Assembly: GCF_014203355.1 (NCBI RefSeq)
Contig: NZ_JACHIR010000001.1
Span: 7,876,038-7,940,037, forward strand
Origin: Kutzneria kofuensis
GTDB lineage: Bacteria; Actinomycetota; Actinomycetes; Mycobacteriales; Pseudonocardiaceae
Direction: 5' to 3'
Length of the DNA: 64,000 nucleotides
Part shown: positions 34,808 through 42,461 of the stretch, in pieces
Layout: each line of letters opens with the position of its first letter
Position numbering within the stretch: position 1 is the stretch's first letter
Position numbers and translations under genes: made by a program
The notes under the pieces: model-generated
Databases searched by the model: none
The model's input: the letters and a program-made list of their open reading frames with translations, nothing else
What the model was told of the DNA's origin: nothing

Positions 34808-36114
34808 CGGCCCACCACCTCCAGGTCCAGCAGGCCGCTGTCCAGCCGGAACACCGCGATCTCGGTGGGGCCGAGACCGAGGTTCTCGCCGACGGCGGCC
34901 TCGAACACGTCCCGCTGGAACTCGACCGCGCCGAACACCACCCGGCCGAGCTGCGGCGGGAACCGCCGCAGCCGCATGTCCTGCACGTCGAGCACGCCGG
35001 GCTGGTCCACCAGCACGGCCATGATCTGCGAGAACAGCACGTCGTCGCCGAGCCGCAGGCCGCCGATGTCGTTCGCCAGCCGGCGCACCAGGGCGGCGGT
35101 GATCGCCTGCTTGTCGATGCCGGGCTCGATGACCACCCGGGCGCGCAGGCCGACCTCGATGTGGTCGGCGGGCACGATGTTCGGGTGGATGCCCATCGGC
35201 CGCACCCGGTCCACCGCGGCCAGCACCCGGTCGTACACGCCGATGACGACGCCGGTGGTGTGCCACGGCCGGCCGATCTCGTGCGCCACGACGACCGTGA
35301 AGTCGTACTGCTGGTCCACACGGCGCTCGGCGGCGAAGACCCGCTGGTTGAAGTCGAACAGGGTGAAGTAGCTCTGCGAGACGTCCGGGCCGCCGAGCGG
35401 GTCCGACAGCAGCACGTCCAGCACGCCGGGCACGCTCAGCACGGCCGCCCGTACACTCTGGACGGTCCACATCTCCCGCGGGTAGCCGAGCTGGCGGGCC
35501 CGGTAGTCGGTGTCCGACTCCCGCGCGTCGCCGCCGGTGAACGGGGCCGGGTTGGTGACGGTGACCCTCGTGTTCGGCCCCAGGTTCAGGTACTGGTCCT
35601 GGTAGTCGAAGTCGATCAGGCTGATCTCGCCGGTGTCGACGTCGCCCGACTCGCCCGGCTCGAACGCCCGCGCCGCCACCGTCACGGTCTTGGCCTGGGC
35701 GCTGAGCCGCGCCGGCTCCGTGGTCCGGAACGCGACCGGCACGGTCTCGTTGGTGGTGAGGATGATGCCGACCGGCAGCAGGTAGGTGCGGCCCGGATCC
35801 GGGTTGTCGATGGTGAACTGCACCTGGCCGTGCGCGAACAGGAATCCGCGCGGCAGACCGATGTCCTCACCGAGCTGGTCGAGGCTCGGCCCGGTGGCCG
35901 TGGACACGAACTGGCTGTAGTACGTGTCCTCCAGCCGTTGCCACAGCAGGGCATCCTCGTCGGCGGTGACCTGGAGGATCTTGTTCAGCGCGCTGGTCGC
36001 GGACAGGTCGACGTCCGGCCCGAACGCGTCCCGCGCCCGCTGCTGGGCCTCCTGCAGGATCTCGGCGAATCCCTTGAGGACGAAACCGTCCGCGGTGACC
36101 CCGAAATCGGTCAT
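34804..36114 (-). CDS. Baseplate wedge protein, gpJ / gp47-like
   Basis: 436 residues. The family hallmarks are visible: an N-terminal helix ILQEAQQRARDAFGPDVDLSATSAL, then LLWQRLEDTYYSQFVSTATGPSLDQLGEDIGLPR, the jelly-roll core with VTVTNPAPFTGGDARESDTDYRAR and the C-terminal strand-helix pairs (VPGVLDVLLSDP, QPGVLDVQDM). This is the PF04865 baseplate J family, which forms the wedge around the hub in phage tails, pyocins, eCIS and T6SS (TssF-like). The ATG overlaps the gp25-like stop (ATGA) and its stop overlaps the gpI-like start, so three wedge genes are translationally coupled. Confidence 0.92.
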   Translation of the reverse strand: MTDFGVTADGFVLKGFAEILQEAQQRARDAFGPDVDLSATSALNKILQVTADEDALLWQRLEDTYYSQFVSTATGPSLDQLGEDIGLPRGFLFAHGQVQFTIDNPDPGRTYLLPVGIILTTNETVPVAFRTTEPARLSAQAKTVTVAARAFEPGESGDVDTGEISLIDFDYQDQYLNLGPNTRVTVTNPAPFTGGDARESDTDYRARQLGYPREMWTVQSVRAAVLSVPGVLDVLLSDPLGGPDVSQSYFTLFDFNQRVFAAERRVDQQYDFTVVVAHEIGRPWHTTGVVIGVYDRVLAAVDRVRPMGIHPNIVPADHIEVGLRARVVIEPGIDKQAITAALVRRLANDIGGLRLGDDVLFSQIMAVLVDQPGVLDVQDMRLRRFPPQLGRVVFGAVEFQRDVFEAAVGENLGLGPTEIAVFRLDSGLLDLEVVGR

Positions 36115-36509
36115 GACTGTGCTCCGAGTTCAACTGGCAGGTCGAGGGTGGCTCCGTCGGCGGCGGTGACCGTGACATCGGCCCGCCACGTGCGGTCGTG
36201 CGCGGCCGGATCCCGTTGGTACACCTGGATGTCACGCACGTCGCGCACCCGGCTGTCGGTGCCGATCGTGCGCACCAGGTTGAGCTTCAGCAGGCTGGCC
36301 ATGTCGTGCGCGCCGACCGGGGCGGTGAAGATCGAGGCGGTGTCCAGGCCGTACCGGGTGTCGTAGCGGTCGGTGCCCAGCGGCGTCAGCACGCGGATGG
36401 TCAGCGCCTGCACCAGGTTCGGCGGCCCGACCACCTCGTTCAGCCGGCCGTCGGTGAAACCGATGTCCCCGTCGTCGACCCGAAGCCCGCTGCCGTGGTA
36501 TGTCGTCAT
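36111..36509 (-). CDS. gp25/gpW-like baseplate wedge protein
   Basis: 132 residues. The pattern GLRVDDGDIGFTDGRLNEVVGPPNLVQALTIRVLTPLGTDRYDTRYGLD, with LGTDRYDTRYG as the conserved centre, is that of the gp25-like / lysozyme-related wedge family. ASLLKLNLVRTIGTDSRVRDVRDI supplies the R-(x)-D end signature. The gene order gp25-gpJ-gpI matches P2/Mu-type myophages and eCIS. In assembled baseplates this protein nucleates the sheath onto the wedge. It begins 13 bp after the PAAR-like gene stop. Confidence 0.85.
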   Translation of the reverse strand: MTTYHGSGLRVDDGDIGFTDGRLNEVVGPPNLVQALTIRVLTPLGTDRYDTRYGLDTASIFTAPVGAHDMASLLKLNLVRTIGTDSRVRDVRDIQVYQRDPAAHDRTWRADVTVTAADGATLDLPVELGAQS

Positions 36510-36521
36510 CGTTGTCCCCCT

Positions 36522-36836
36522 TCACTTCGAGTCGAGTGCGGTCTGTCCGGCGCTGAGCACCCGGAATGTGTCCTGGTCGGTCGCGCCCTTGGCGCTCGAC
36601 AGCACGACCGGCGTGCCGTGCACGGACAACACCGTCGACAGGCCCGCGGCGTATTGCTGGATCGATTGGCACGGCTTCTGGTTGGTGCAGCCGGCGAACC
36701 CGTCCGGACCCACCTTGTCCGACTTCAGCAGCGCCGGCTTGCCACCGACCTTGAGCACCGTCTGACTGGGCACGACGGCCCCCTTGCCGCCGTGTGTGCA
36801 CAGGAGCACCGCGCCGTCCACCAGCACCGCGGCCAT
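36522..36836 (-). CDS. PAAR-like spike-tip protein
   Basis: 104 residues starting at an ATG that overlaps the hub stop (TGATG). The sequence opens AAVLVDGAVLLCTHGGKGAVVP and has spaced cysteines (CTHGG, GFAGCTNQKPCQS), the pattern of the short PAAR-like/DUF4280 proteins that cap spike trimers with a metal-bound tip. The repeated short beta strands (TVLKVGGKPALLKSDKV; GTPVVLSS) fit a conical fold. The conserved cysteines, together with the histidine, would bind the metal. The position directly after the hub/spike gene is the standard place for the tip gene. Confidence 0.8.
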   Translation of the reverse strand: MAAVLVDGAVLLCTHGGKGAVVPSQTVLKVGGKPALLKSDKVGPDGFAGCTNQKPCQSIQQYAAGLSTVLSVHGTPVVLSSAKGATDQDTFRVLSAGQTALDSK

Positions 36837-38488
36837 CAGCCCACCTCCACCGAGGACGCGTCCAGCTTGACCGTCTGCGCGGACAGCGTGATCGTGCTGC
36901 CGCTGATGGTGATCGACGCCTGGCCGTCGCCGAGGGTGATGTCCTTGCCCTCGGTGGTCACCGTCACCGAGCCGTCGTCGGTGATCGCCACCTTCGTGCC
37001 CTGGTCGTGCTCGATGACGAAGGTGCGGGCGGCCGGCGGCTCCGGGCGGGAGCCGACGTCCGGCAGCTTGTCCTCGCCGACGGTGATGGACAGCCCGGCG
37101 GCCTGGATCACCCGTCGTCCGGTGGCGTCGGTGAGATCGTTGACGCCCTTGCCTGCAGGCCGGCCGTTGTCCACTCCGGTCGGCAGGCAGAGCCAGTAGT
37201 CCCCGGGCTCGTTGCCGGGCGGCGCGTGGCCGGCCTGCCGGGACCAGGTGAATCCGGCGGCGAGGGCGTCGTTGACCGAGCCCTCGTTGTGCACGAGCAC
37301 GGCCCGCATGCCCTCGTACACCGGCACGATCAGCCCGCAGCGGTCCCACGCGAACGGCGACACCAGTGGCTTCTGGTGCAGCGTGCGGGTTTCGTCCACC
37401 TCGCCGTCCACGCTGGGCGTCGTGACGTCCGGCTTCGGCTTCTGTCCGTAGTGGAGGGTCGCGCGGTGGCCGCCCTGCTCGCCCTCGCCGGCCTTGGCGT
37501 ACGCGGTCACGTCACCGACGTCGACCGCCGGTCGGTCGGCGATGGTGTTGCGGATCATCTGGTGCATGCTGTCGGTGACGGTCTCCGCCCCGGTCGGCAG
37601 CTTGGTGGCCGCGGCGTCCATCGCCAGCACCTCGCACACGTAGCCGCCGGCTAGGGTGAAGCTGGTGGTCACCGACTTCAGCCGCAGGTTGTCCGCGTCG
37701 ACACCGTCGATTCTCACCCGACGACCGATGTGCAACGACGGGTCGCCGAGCACCTGCAGCTCGTAGCTCGTGCCCCGCACCGGCGGCGCCGCCACGTCCC
37801 GCTGTTCGTCCTTGCGGCCCTGCCGCGTGATGTTGGTGTCGGGGGAGAACACCGCCGGCGGCGGATCCTGGTCCGGCACACCGATCACGGCCTTGCCGCC
37901 GGTCACGTACAACGGCAGTTCGGCGTCCTCGGCGATCAGCGCCAGCGCCTCCAGCGCGGAACTCGTGCGCGTGGTGAAGTCCTTGCGGTCCCCGGTGACC
38001 GACTTTCCGTCGACGACGACGTCCGTCTCGCGGTGGACCCGGTCGAGGAGGTACCCGAGCGACGACGAACCCAGCTGGTCGTAGTAGAACGGGGTTCTGG
38101 CCAGGTAGTAGCCGGCCACCTCGTTGCCCTCGACGACGGTCAGCAGCTCGCCGTTGCCGGCCACGGTCGTCTTGATCTTCGTGACGATGCCGAGCATCAG
38201 GCTCGTGCGCTGGCTGTCCGTGTCGTCGAAGTAGCCGAGTTGGATGTCCACGCCCAGCGGACCGGACAGCGGCGTGCTGGCCAGGTGCCGTGCGGCCAGC
38301 TGTTCGGCCGTCTCCAGCGGAAGATCGTGCAGCGTGAGGGTGAACTTGTCGGCCTCCCGGCCCATCTTCGACTCCGCGGTGAACTCGGCGTCTACGATGA
38401 AGTCGCCGTGCAGCACGTCGTTGGAGACCGTGGCCAGGGGCGCGCCGTTGGCGCGGAAGGTGAACTTGTACCAGACTACGAAGCCCAT
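36836..38488 (-). CDS. Baseplate hub / spike protein (gp27-gp5 or VgrG-like)
   Basis: 550 residues. The N-terminal 300 residues are hub-like: VDAEFTAESKMGREADKFTLTLHDLP, DIQLGYFDDTDSQRTSLMLGIVTKI and the second barrel GRRVRIDGVDADNLRLKSVTTSFTLAGGYVCEVLAMD, as in gp27/gpD/VgrG. Residues about 340-440 form an OB-like domain (GLIVPVYEGMRAVLVHNEG). The C-terminus (about 480-550) is a run of alternating short strands (KVAITDDGSVTVTTEGKDITL; ASITISGSTITLSAQTVKL) that will form the trimeric beta-helix needle. The ATG overlaps the plug gene by 13 bases and GGAGGGG lies upstream. The next gene encodes its tip. Confidence 0.88.
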   Translation of the reverse strand: MGFVVWYKFTFRANGAPLATVSNDVLHGDFIVDAEFTAESKMGREADKFTLTLHDLPLETAEQLAARHLASTPLSGPLGVDIQLGYFDDTDSQRTSLMLGIVTKIKTTVAGNGELLTVVEGNEVAGYYLARTPFYYDQLGSSSLGYLLDRVHRETDVVVDGKSVTGDRKDFTTRTSSALEALALIAEDAELPLYVTGGKAVIGVPDQDPPPAVFSPDTNITRQGRKDEQRDVAAPPVRGTSYELQVLGDPSLHIGRRVRIDGVDADNLRLKSVTTSFTLAGGYVCEVLAMDAAATKLPTGAETVTDSMHQMIRNTIADRPAVDVGDVTAYAKAGEGEQGGHRATLHYGQKPKPDVTTPSVDGEVDETRTLHQKPLVSPFAWDRCGLIVPVYEGMRAVLVHNEGSVNDALAAGFTWSRQAGHAPPGNEPGDYWLCLPTGVDNGRPAGKGVNDLTDATGRRVIQAAGLSITVGEDKLPDVGSRPEPPAARTFVIEHDQGTKVAITDDGSVTVTTEGKDITLGDGQASITISGSTITLSAQTVKLDASSVEVG

Positions 38489-38859
38489 CGTGCCGCCACC
38501 CCTCCGACCACGGTCGAGCCGAACGCACCGGACCCGTTGAGGTTCAACGGATGCACGGACATCCGGGTGAACACCAGCGCCAGGTCGTCGGCCTCGTACT
38601 CCAGATCCGGCACCAGTTTCCGGCGGAAGATCGGCCGCGTCCGCACACCGTCCTGTTCGGACACGTCCAGCACCAGGTAGGCGCCGTCCCTCGGCAGCTC
38701 CAGCGGCTCGGCGCCGGCCAGCACCGCCTCGTCGGTGACCGTGACATAGAGCGCCACCACGTAGGTGTTTCCGTTGAACGCCAGCCGGAACGCCTGCGGG
38801 AAGCCGCGGTCGGCGTCGATCGGCAGTCGTAGGTAGTCGGTTCGCACGTCCGGCCTCAC
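38476..38859 (-). CDS. Baseplate plug protein, Pam3 gp18 / DUF6983-like
   Basis: 127 residues from a GTG that overlaps the previous stop (GTGA). Key segments are YLRLPIDADRGFPQAFRLAFNG, TYVVALYVTVTDEA, GAYLVLDVSEQDG and DLALVFTRMSVHPLNLNGSGAFGS. The order (LPI start, L-x-G-x-x-Y strand, W/Y-L-V-L-D strand, and a G-R/G-S end) matches the small plug protein that seals the centre of the hub in simple myophage baseplates such as cyanophage Pam3. Presence of a plug rather than a LysM adaptor places this machine nearer to phage tails than to Afp/PVC-type injection systems. The family name is recalled from pattern and should be confirmed. Confidence 0.65.
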   Translation of the reverse strand: MRPDVRTDYLRLPIDADRGFPQAFRLAFNGNTYVVALYVTVTDEAVLAGAEPLELPRDGAYLVLDVSEQDGVRTRPIFRRKLVPDLEYEADDLALVFTRMSVHPLNLNGSGAFGSTVVGGVAARWAS

Positions 38860-39371
38860 AGTGGTAGCAACGGGGTGACGGCGGCGCCGGCCAGGCCGGC
38901 CAGCGGGGCCGCCCCGCCCGCGCCGAGCAGCGTGCCGGCCGCCAGCGCCAGATCGCCGATCGCGCCGGCCAGCGCCGACTTCGCGGTGCGCGGCACCTGC
39001 TGCAGGCTGATCGACACGTCCAGCGCGTCCCGCTTGCCCGTGGTCTGGGTGAACTTCAGGTCGGTGATCTGCATGTCCAGGCTGATGGTCAGGCCGCACA
39101 CCACCGGGATGCCGGCGGTGGCCAGCAGCTTCGCCGTCGCCGCCACCAACAGCCGGTTGTCCAGCGCCAGCGTCTCCAGCGCCTTCTTCAGCACCAGCCG
39201 CTCCGGCCCCAGCAGCAGCGCCTCGATCGCGATGGTCGTCCTCGTCGGCGCCACCGCCTGCGAGAACCGGCTGTCGGCGATGCGCTGAATCTGGTAGCCC
39301 TCGGACATCGAGATGCTCTGCACGTACAGCAGCGGCACCGGTCCGACGAGCACCGGCGGTGTCGGAGCCAT
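38856..39371 (-). CDS. Tail structural protein at the tube-baseplate junction (unassigned)
   Basis: 171 residues from the ATG at 39371, chosen because AGGAAGG lies nine bases upstream; a GTG three codons earlier would have no spacing. It opens PVLVGPVPLLYVQSISMSEGYQIQRIADSRF and continues LLGPERLVLKKALETLAL, then ITISLDMQITDLKFTQTTGKRDALDVSISLQQVP, and ends in a Gly/Ala/Leu-rich hydrophobic tail (ALAAGTLLGAGGAAPLAGLAG). The beta-rich centre looks like a tube-type fold. In Pam3/Mu-like tails the gene just before the plug encodes the first hub or tube-initiator ring, so this is the best guess. The hydrophobic tail is odd for a tail ring and may contact the plug or a membrane. Confidence 0.5.
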   Translation of the reverse strand: MAPTPPVLVGPVPLLYVQSISMSEGYQIQRIADSRFSQAVAPTRTTIAIEALLLGPERLVLKKALETLALDNRLLVAATAKLLATAGIPVVCGLTISLDMQITDLKFTQTTGKRDALDVSISLQQVPRTAKSALAGAIGDLALAAGTLLGAGGAAPLAGLAGAAVTPLLPL

Positions 39372-39410
39372 CTCACGCACCCTTCCTGTCCACAGTGGAT
39401 TCCTCGGTCA

Positions 39411-42400
39411 TCACTTGGTCCGGTAGAAGTCGACGCCACCGGTCTCCAGCCACAGCTGCAGCGAGGCCCGCAGCCGCGCCCGCTGTTTGCGCCGGCGCCG
39501 GGGCAGCGTCGCGATGAGCGCCTCGTCGAACTGGGCCAGGAAGAACTTCTTCACCTCGCCGAACAGCGGCTCGCTCAACTCGTTGTAGCGGTAGCGGAGA
39601 CGGCTGAAGCCGCCGTACGTGAGGGCATGGTGGCGCAGGTCCGACCGGACCTGGTTCGCGATCATGCTTGCGTCGCCGGTCAGGTTGGTCTTCACCTCCA
39701 CCTCGACCGCGTCCAGACCGCGCAGGCGGGCCCTGATGTCGATCCGCCGGCCGGCCCGGTCCACTTCCAGCCGCATGGCCAGCGCGCCGTCGCGCTCGAT
39801 CAGGTCGCGGACGGCGTACAGGTGCCCCCACGCGCCCTGGGCCGCGTTCATCGGGCCCTGCTTGGGGGAGTCCCGCAGCAACGCCGACAGCACGCGGTCC
39901 ATGCCCTCGATCAGCACCGGGGTCCTGCCCCGTCCCTTGCTGTACGCGTCGAGATCGCCGATCAGCCCGAGCAGCTGGCGACGGTCCGCCTCGCCCCAGC
40001 CCCGGAACCGTTCGGACTGGCTGTCCGTGCCGGGGATGCGCTTGGGGCTGCGGCGGTCCAGGCCGGCCAGGCGCTCCAGGCCGTCCAGCTCGTGGTCGGC
40101 GAGCCCGTCCAGGAACGCCGCCTCCTTGTCGAACACCGTGAACGAGGCGTCCGTCTCACGCAGGGTCAGGCCGAGCTCCTCCTGCAATGCCGCCCACCGC
40201 GACCCGCCCGACCGCAGCCGGCGCGCGGCATTGCCGATGGGACCGGGGCCCTGGCCGGCAACGGTCACCAGGGCCGCCGCGTCGCCCCGCCGGAGCCGGT
40301 CGACGAACTCCAGGTACTCGGCCGGGTCGGTGATCCCGGCGGTCGCCGGTTCGAGCCGTTCCAGCAGCGGGACGACCTGCTTCGGATGCGCCTCGAACGT
40401 CCGGATGATGTCGCGCAGGGCCGCGGTGCCGGCGCGGTCGAGGAAGGCTGTGACCGCCTTGGACGTGGCGTACGCGACCACGTCCGCGCGGCCGATGACC
40501 TCGGCCAGCTCGTACGGGGACCAGCGGGCGGCGAACCGCAGCACCGCGGGCAGGTCCTGGTCGGACAGCTTCTCCAGCCAGGCGAGCTGCTGCCAGTTCG
40601 TGCTGTCGCCGGTCTCCAGCAGGCGGTGCAGGCCGGCGACGACGTCCTCGGTGAGGCCGGCCGAGCCGCCGGTCTTCTGCTCGACCAGCCGGACCACGTC
40701 GAGGGCGTGCGCGATCCGGTCGGCCGGCTCCTTGTTGCCGGCCATGGTGCGGAAGGTGTCGAAGGTGAGCGCCCGCGGCGGCGCGTTGTCGATCAGGTGC
40801 GCCAGATCGGCCTCGAAGCTGTTCGGCAGCAGCTTCACCAGCCGGGCGGCGTGCTCGGCGTCGGCGACGCCGACAACACCGCCCAGGGCGGTGAGCAGCC
40901 GCCCGGCGCGGGCGATCTCCTCGGCGGTGAGCACGGCCTTCGCGCCGCGCAGCCGGAGGAGCAGCCCGACGACCCACGTCGTGCCCTGACGGGCCTCGCC
41001 GGCGACCGCCTTGAGCTCGCCGGCGCCGATCGCCGCGGACGCGGCCTCGAGCAGCAGCAGGTACTTCACCCGGCGGACGATCTTCCGGCCGACCGAGAGG
41101 CCGCCGACGGCGCCGCGGGGCGCGCCGAGGCGCTCCGCGTAGTGCGCACCGGCCAGGGCGGTGCGCAGCGTGCGGCCGAGCCGGGTGACGAGTTCCCGCA
41201 GGGCCGCCCGGTCGTCCGGCCGGATCTCCACCGGAAGACCGGTCAGCAGGTCGCTGCCGGTCGCGTGCGACACCATCTGGTAGAGGCGGTAGAGGTGCGG
41301 CGCCGCGTCCACGAGCGTGGTGGGCAGTTTCGGCAACTCGCGGAAGGAGCCGGCGAAGTTCGCCGCCCAGTCCCACACGGTCGCCAGCGACTCCTCGGAG
41401 TCGTGCTCCGACAGCGGCGACTCCCGCTGCTCGGTGATCACCTGTTCGAGGTAGTTCACGTCGACCGGCTCCGGCCCGACGAAGCCGCCGAGCGTCACCA
41501 GCAGCTCGAACGTCGCCGAGTCGAACCGGGCGAACAGCGCCGCGACGCCGGCCGGGCCCAGCGGCGCGAACAGCGCCTCCAGCTCGGCCCGCGAGTCGCA
41601 CGTGCGGACCAGCCGCAGGATCGCGTGGTGGATCTGGTCCACGTCCGGGCCGCCGACCGGGATGCTCGCGGCGTCCACCAGCAGGGCCAGCCAGGCACCG
41701 CGGTCGACCATGCTCATCGCCGCGAACGCCCGCTGGTCGAAGGAGAGCAGCCGCTCCACCGGCGAGTTCGACGACACCACCAGGCGATCGGCGAAGTCGA
41801 GCAGCTCCGTCGGCGTCACGACGTCGCCGGAGCGCAGGCTCTGCTGGTACTGCCGGGCAATCGTCTCGCCGCTGGTGTCGTTCGGGTGGAGCCTGCGCCC
41901 CTGCCGGTACAGGCGGTTGCCCTCGCGGGTGACGGCGAGGATCGCGCCGCTGTCGTGGTCGAACTCGAACCGGAGCCGGGTGTTGTAGAAGATGATGCCC
42001 TCCGGCGCCTCGATGTCGGTGTCCTGCTCGGCGAAGCCGCCGACGTCGGCGATGGCCAGCGGGCTGGTCAGCGGCAGCGCGCTGAACCGGCCGGGCTTGT
42101 CCCGCTCCCGGCGGACGACGAAGCCGGTGGCGCCGAACAGCGCCGACCCCCAGTGCAGGGCCCGGACCACGCTGTCCGTCTCCACCCGCTGGCTGGGGTC
42201 GGCGGTGCGGTAGGCGAGGTGCAGGGCGTCGGCCATGAGTACCCGGACCGGCGGCTGCGCGCCGACGTAGAGCACGTCGTGGTGCCGGTTGGCGGTGGTG
42301 GCGACCGGGGCGGGACGCCGCGTCGGCGTTGTGGGCCGTCGGCGGCCGCGGGCGGTGGCGATGCCGCGATGGATGCCACGGTGGATGGCGGCCTCGGTAC

Positions 42401-42461
42401 GGCGCTGGTCGGACGGCGTGACGGCGGCGCCGTGCCAGGTGGTGGTGATGTCAGGGGACAA
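39411..42461 (-). CDS. Large cargo-like protein with C-terminal PD-(D/E)XK nuclease domain, in the tape-measure position
   Basis: 1016 residues from a TTG at 42461 that overlaps the previous gene by 11 bases; the next in-frame ATG is 48 codons later. The N-terminal module (DQRR, then EAAIHRGIHRGIATA, residues 18-37) resembles the starts of the two preceding proteins. Residues about 50-860 are mainly helical with no known domain. At about 868-960 a restriction-endonuclease fold is visible: NAAQGAWGHLYAVRDL, RLEVDRAGRRIDIRARL and the catalytic core VEVEVKTNL, with Asp in RRIDI and Glu-x-Lys in EVK. That core is the Tox-REase pattern of polymorphic toxins. There is no immunity-like gene next to it. 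It is probably injected or packaged cargo; a tape-measure role is also possible. Confidence 0.7.
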   Translation of the reverse strand: MSPDITTTWHGAAVTPSDQRRTEAAIHRGIHRGIATARGRRRPTTPTRRPAPVATTANRHHDVLYVGAQPPVRVLMADALHLAYRTADPSQRVETDSVVRALHWGSALFGATGFVVRRERDKPGRFSALPLTSPLAIADVGGFAEQDTDIEAPEGIIFYNTRLRFEFDHDSGAILAVTREGNRLYRQGRRLHPNDTSGETIARQYQQSLRSGDVVTPTELLDFADRLVVSSNSPVERLLSFDQRAFAAMSMVDRGAWLALLVDAASIPVGGPDVDQIHHAILRLVRTCDSRAELEALFAPLGPAGVAALFARFDSATFELLVTLGGFVGPEPVDVNYLEQVITEQRESPLSEHDSEESLATVWDWAANFAGSFRELPKLPTTLVDAAPHLYRLYQMVSHATGSDLLTGLPVEIRPDDRAALRELVTRLGRTLRTALAGAHYAERLGAPRGAVGGLSVGRKIVRRVKYLLLLEAASAAIGAGELKAVAGEARQGTTWVVGLLLRLRGAKAVLTAEEIARAGRLLTALGGVVGVADAEHAARLVKLLPNSFEADLAHLIDNAPPRALTFDTFRTMAGNKEPADRIAHALDVVRLVEQKTGGSAGLTEDVVAGLHRLLETGDSTNWQQLAWLEKLSDQDLPAVLRFAARWSPYELAEVIGRADVVAYATSKAVTAFLDRAGTAALRDIIRTFEAHPKQVVPLLERLEPATAGITDPAEYLEFVDRLRRGDAAALVTVAGQGPGPIGNAARRLRSGGSRWAALQEELGLTLRETDASFTVFDKEAAFLDGLADHELDGLERLAGLDRRSPKRIPGTDSQSERFRGWGEADRRQLLGLIGDLDAYSKGRGRTPVLIEGMDRVLSALLRDSPKQGPMNAAQGAWGHLYAVRDLIERDGALAMRLEVDRAGRRIDIRARLRGLDAVEVEVKTNLTGDASMIANQVRSDLRHHALTYGGFSRLRYRYNELSEPLFGEVKKFFLAQFDEALIATLPRRRRKQRARLRASLQLWLETGGVDFYRTK

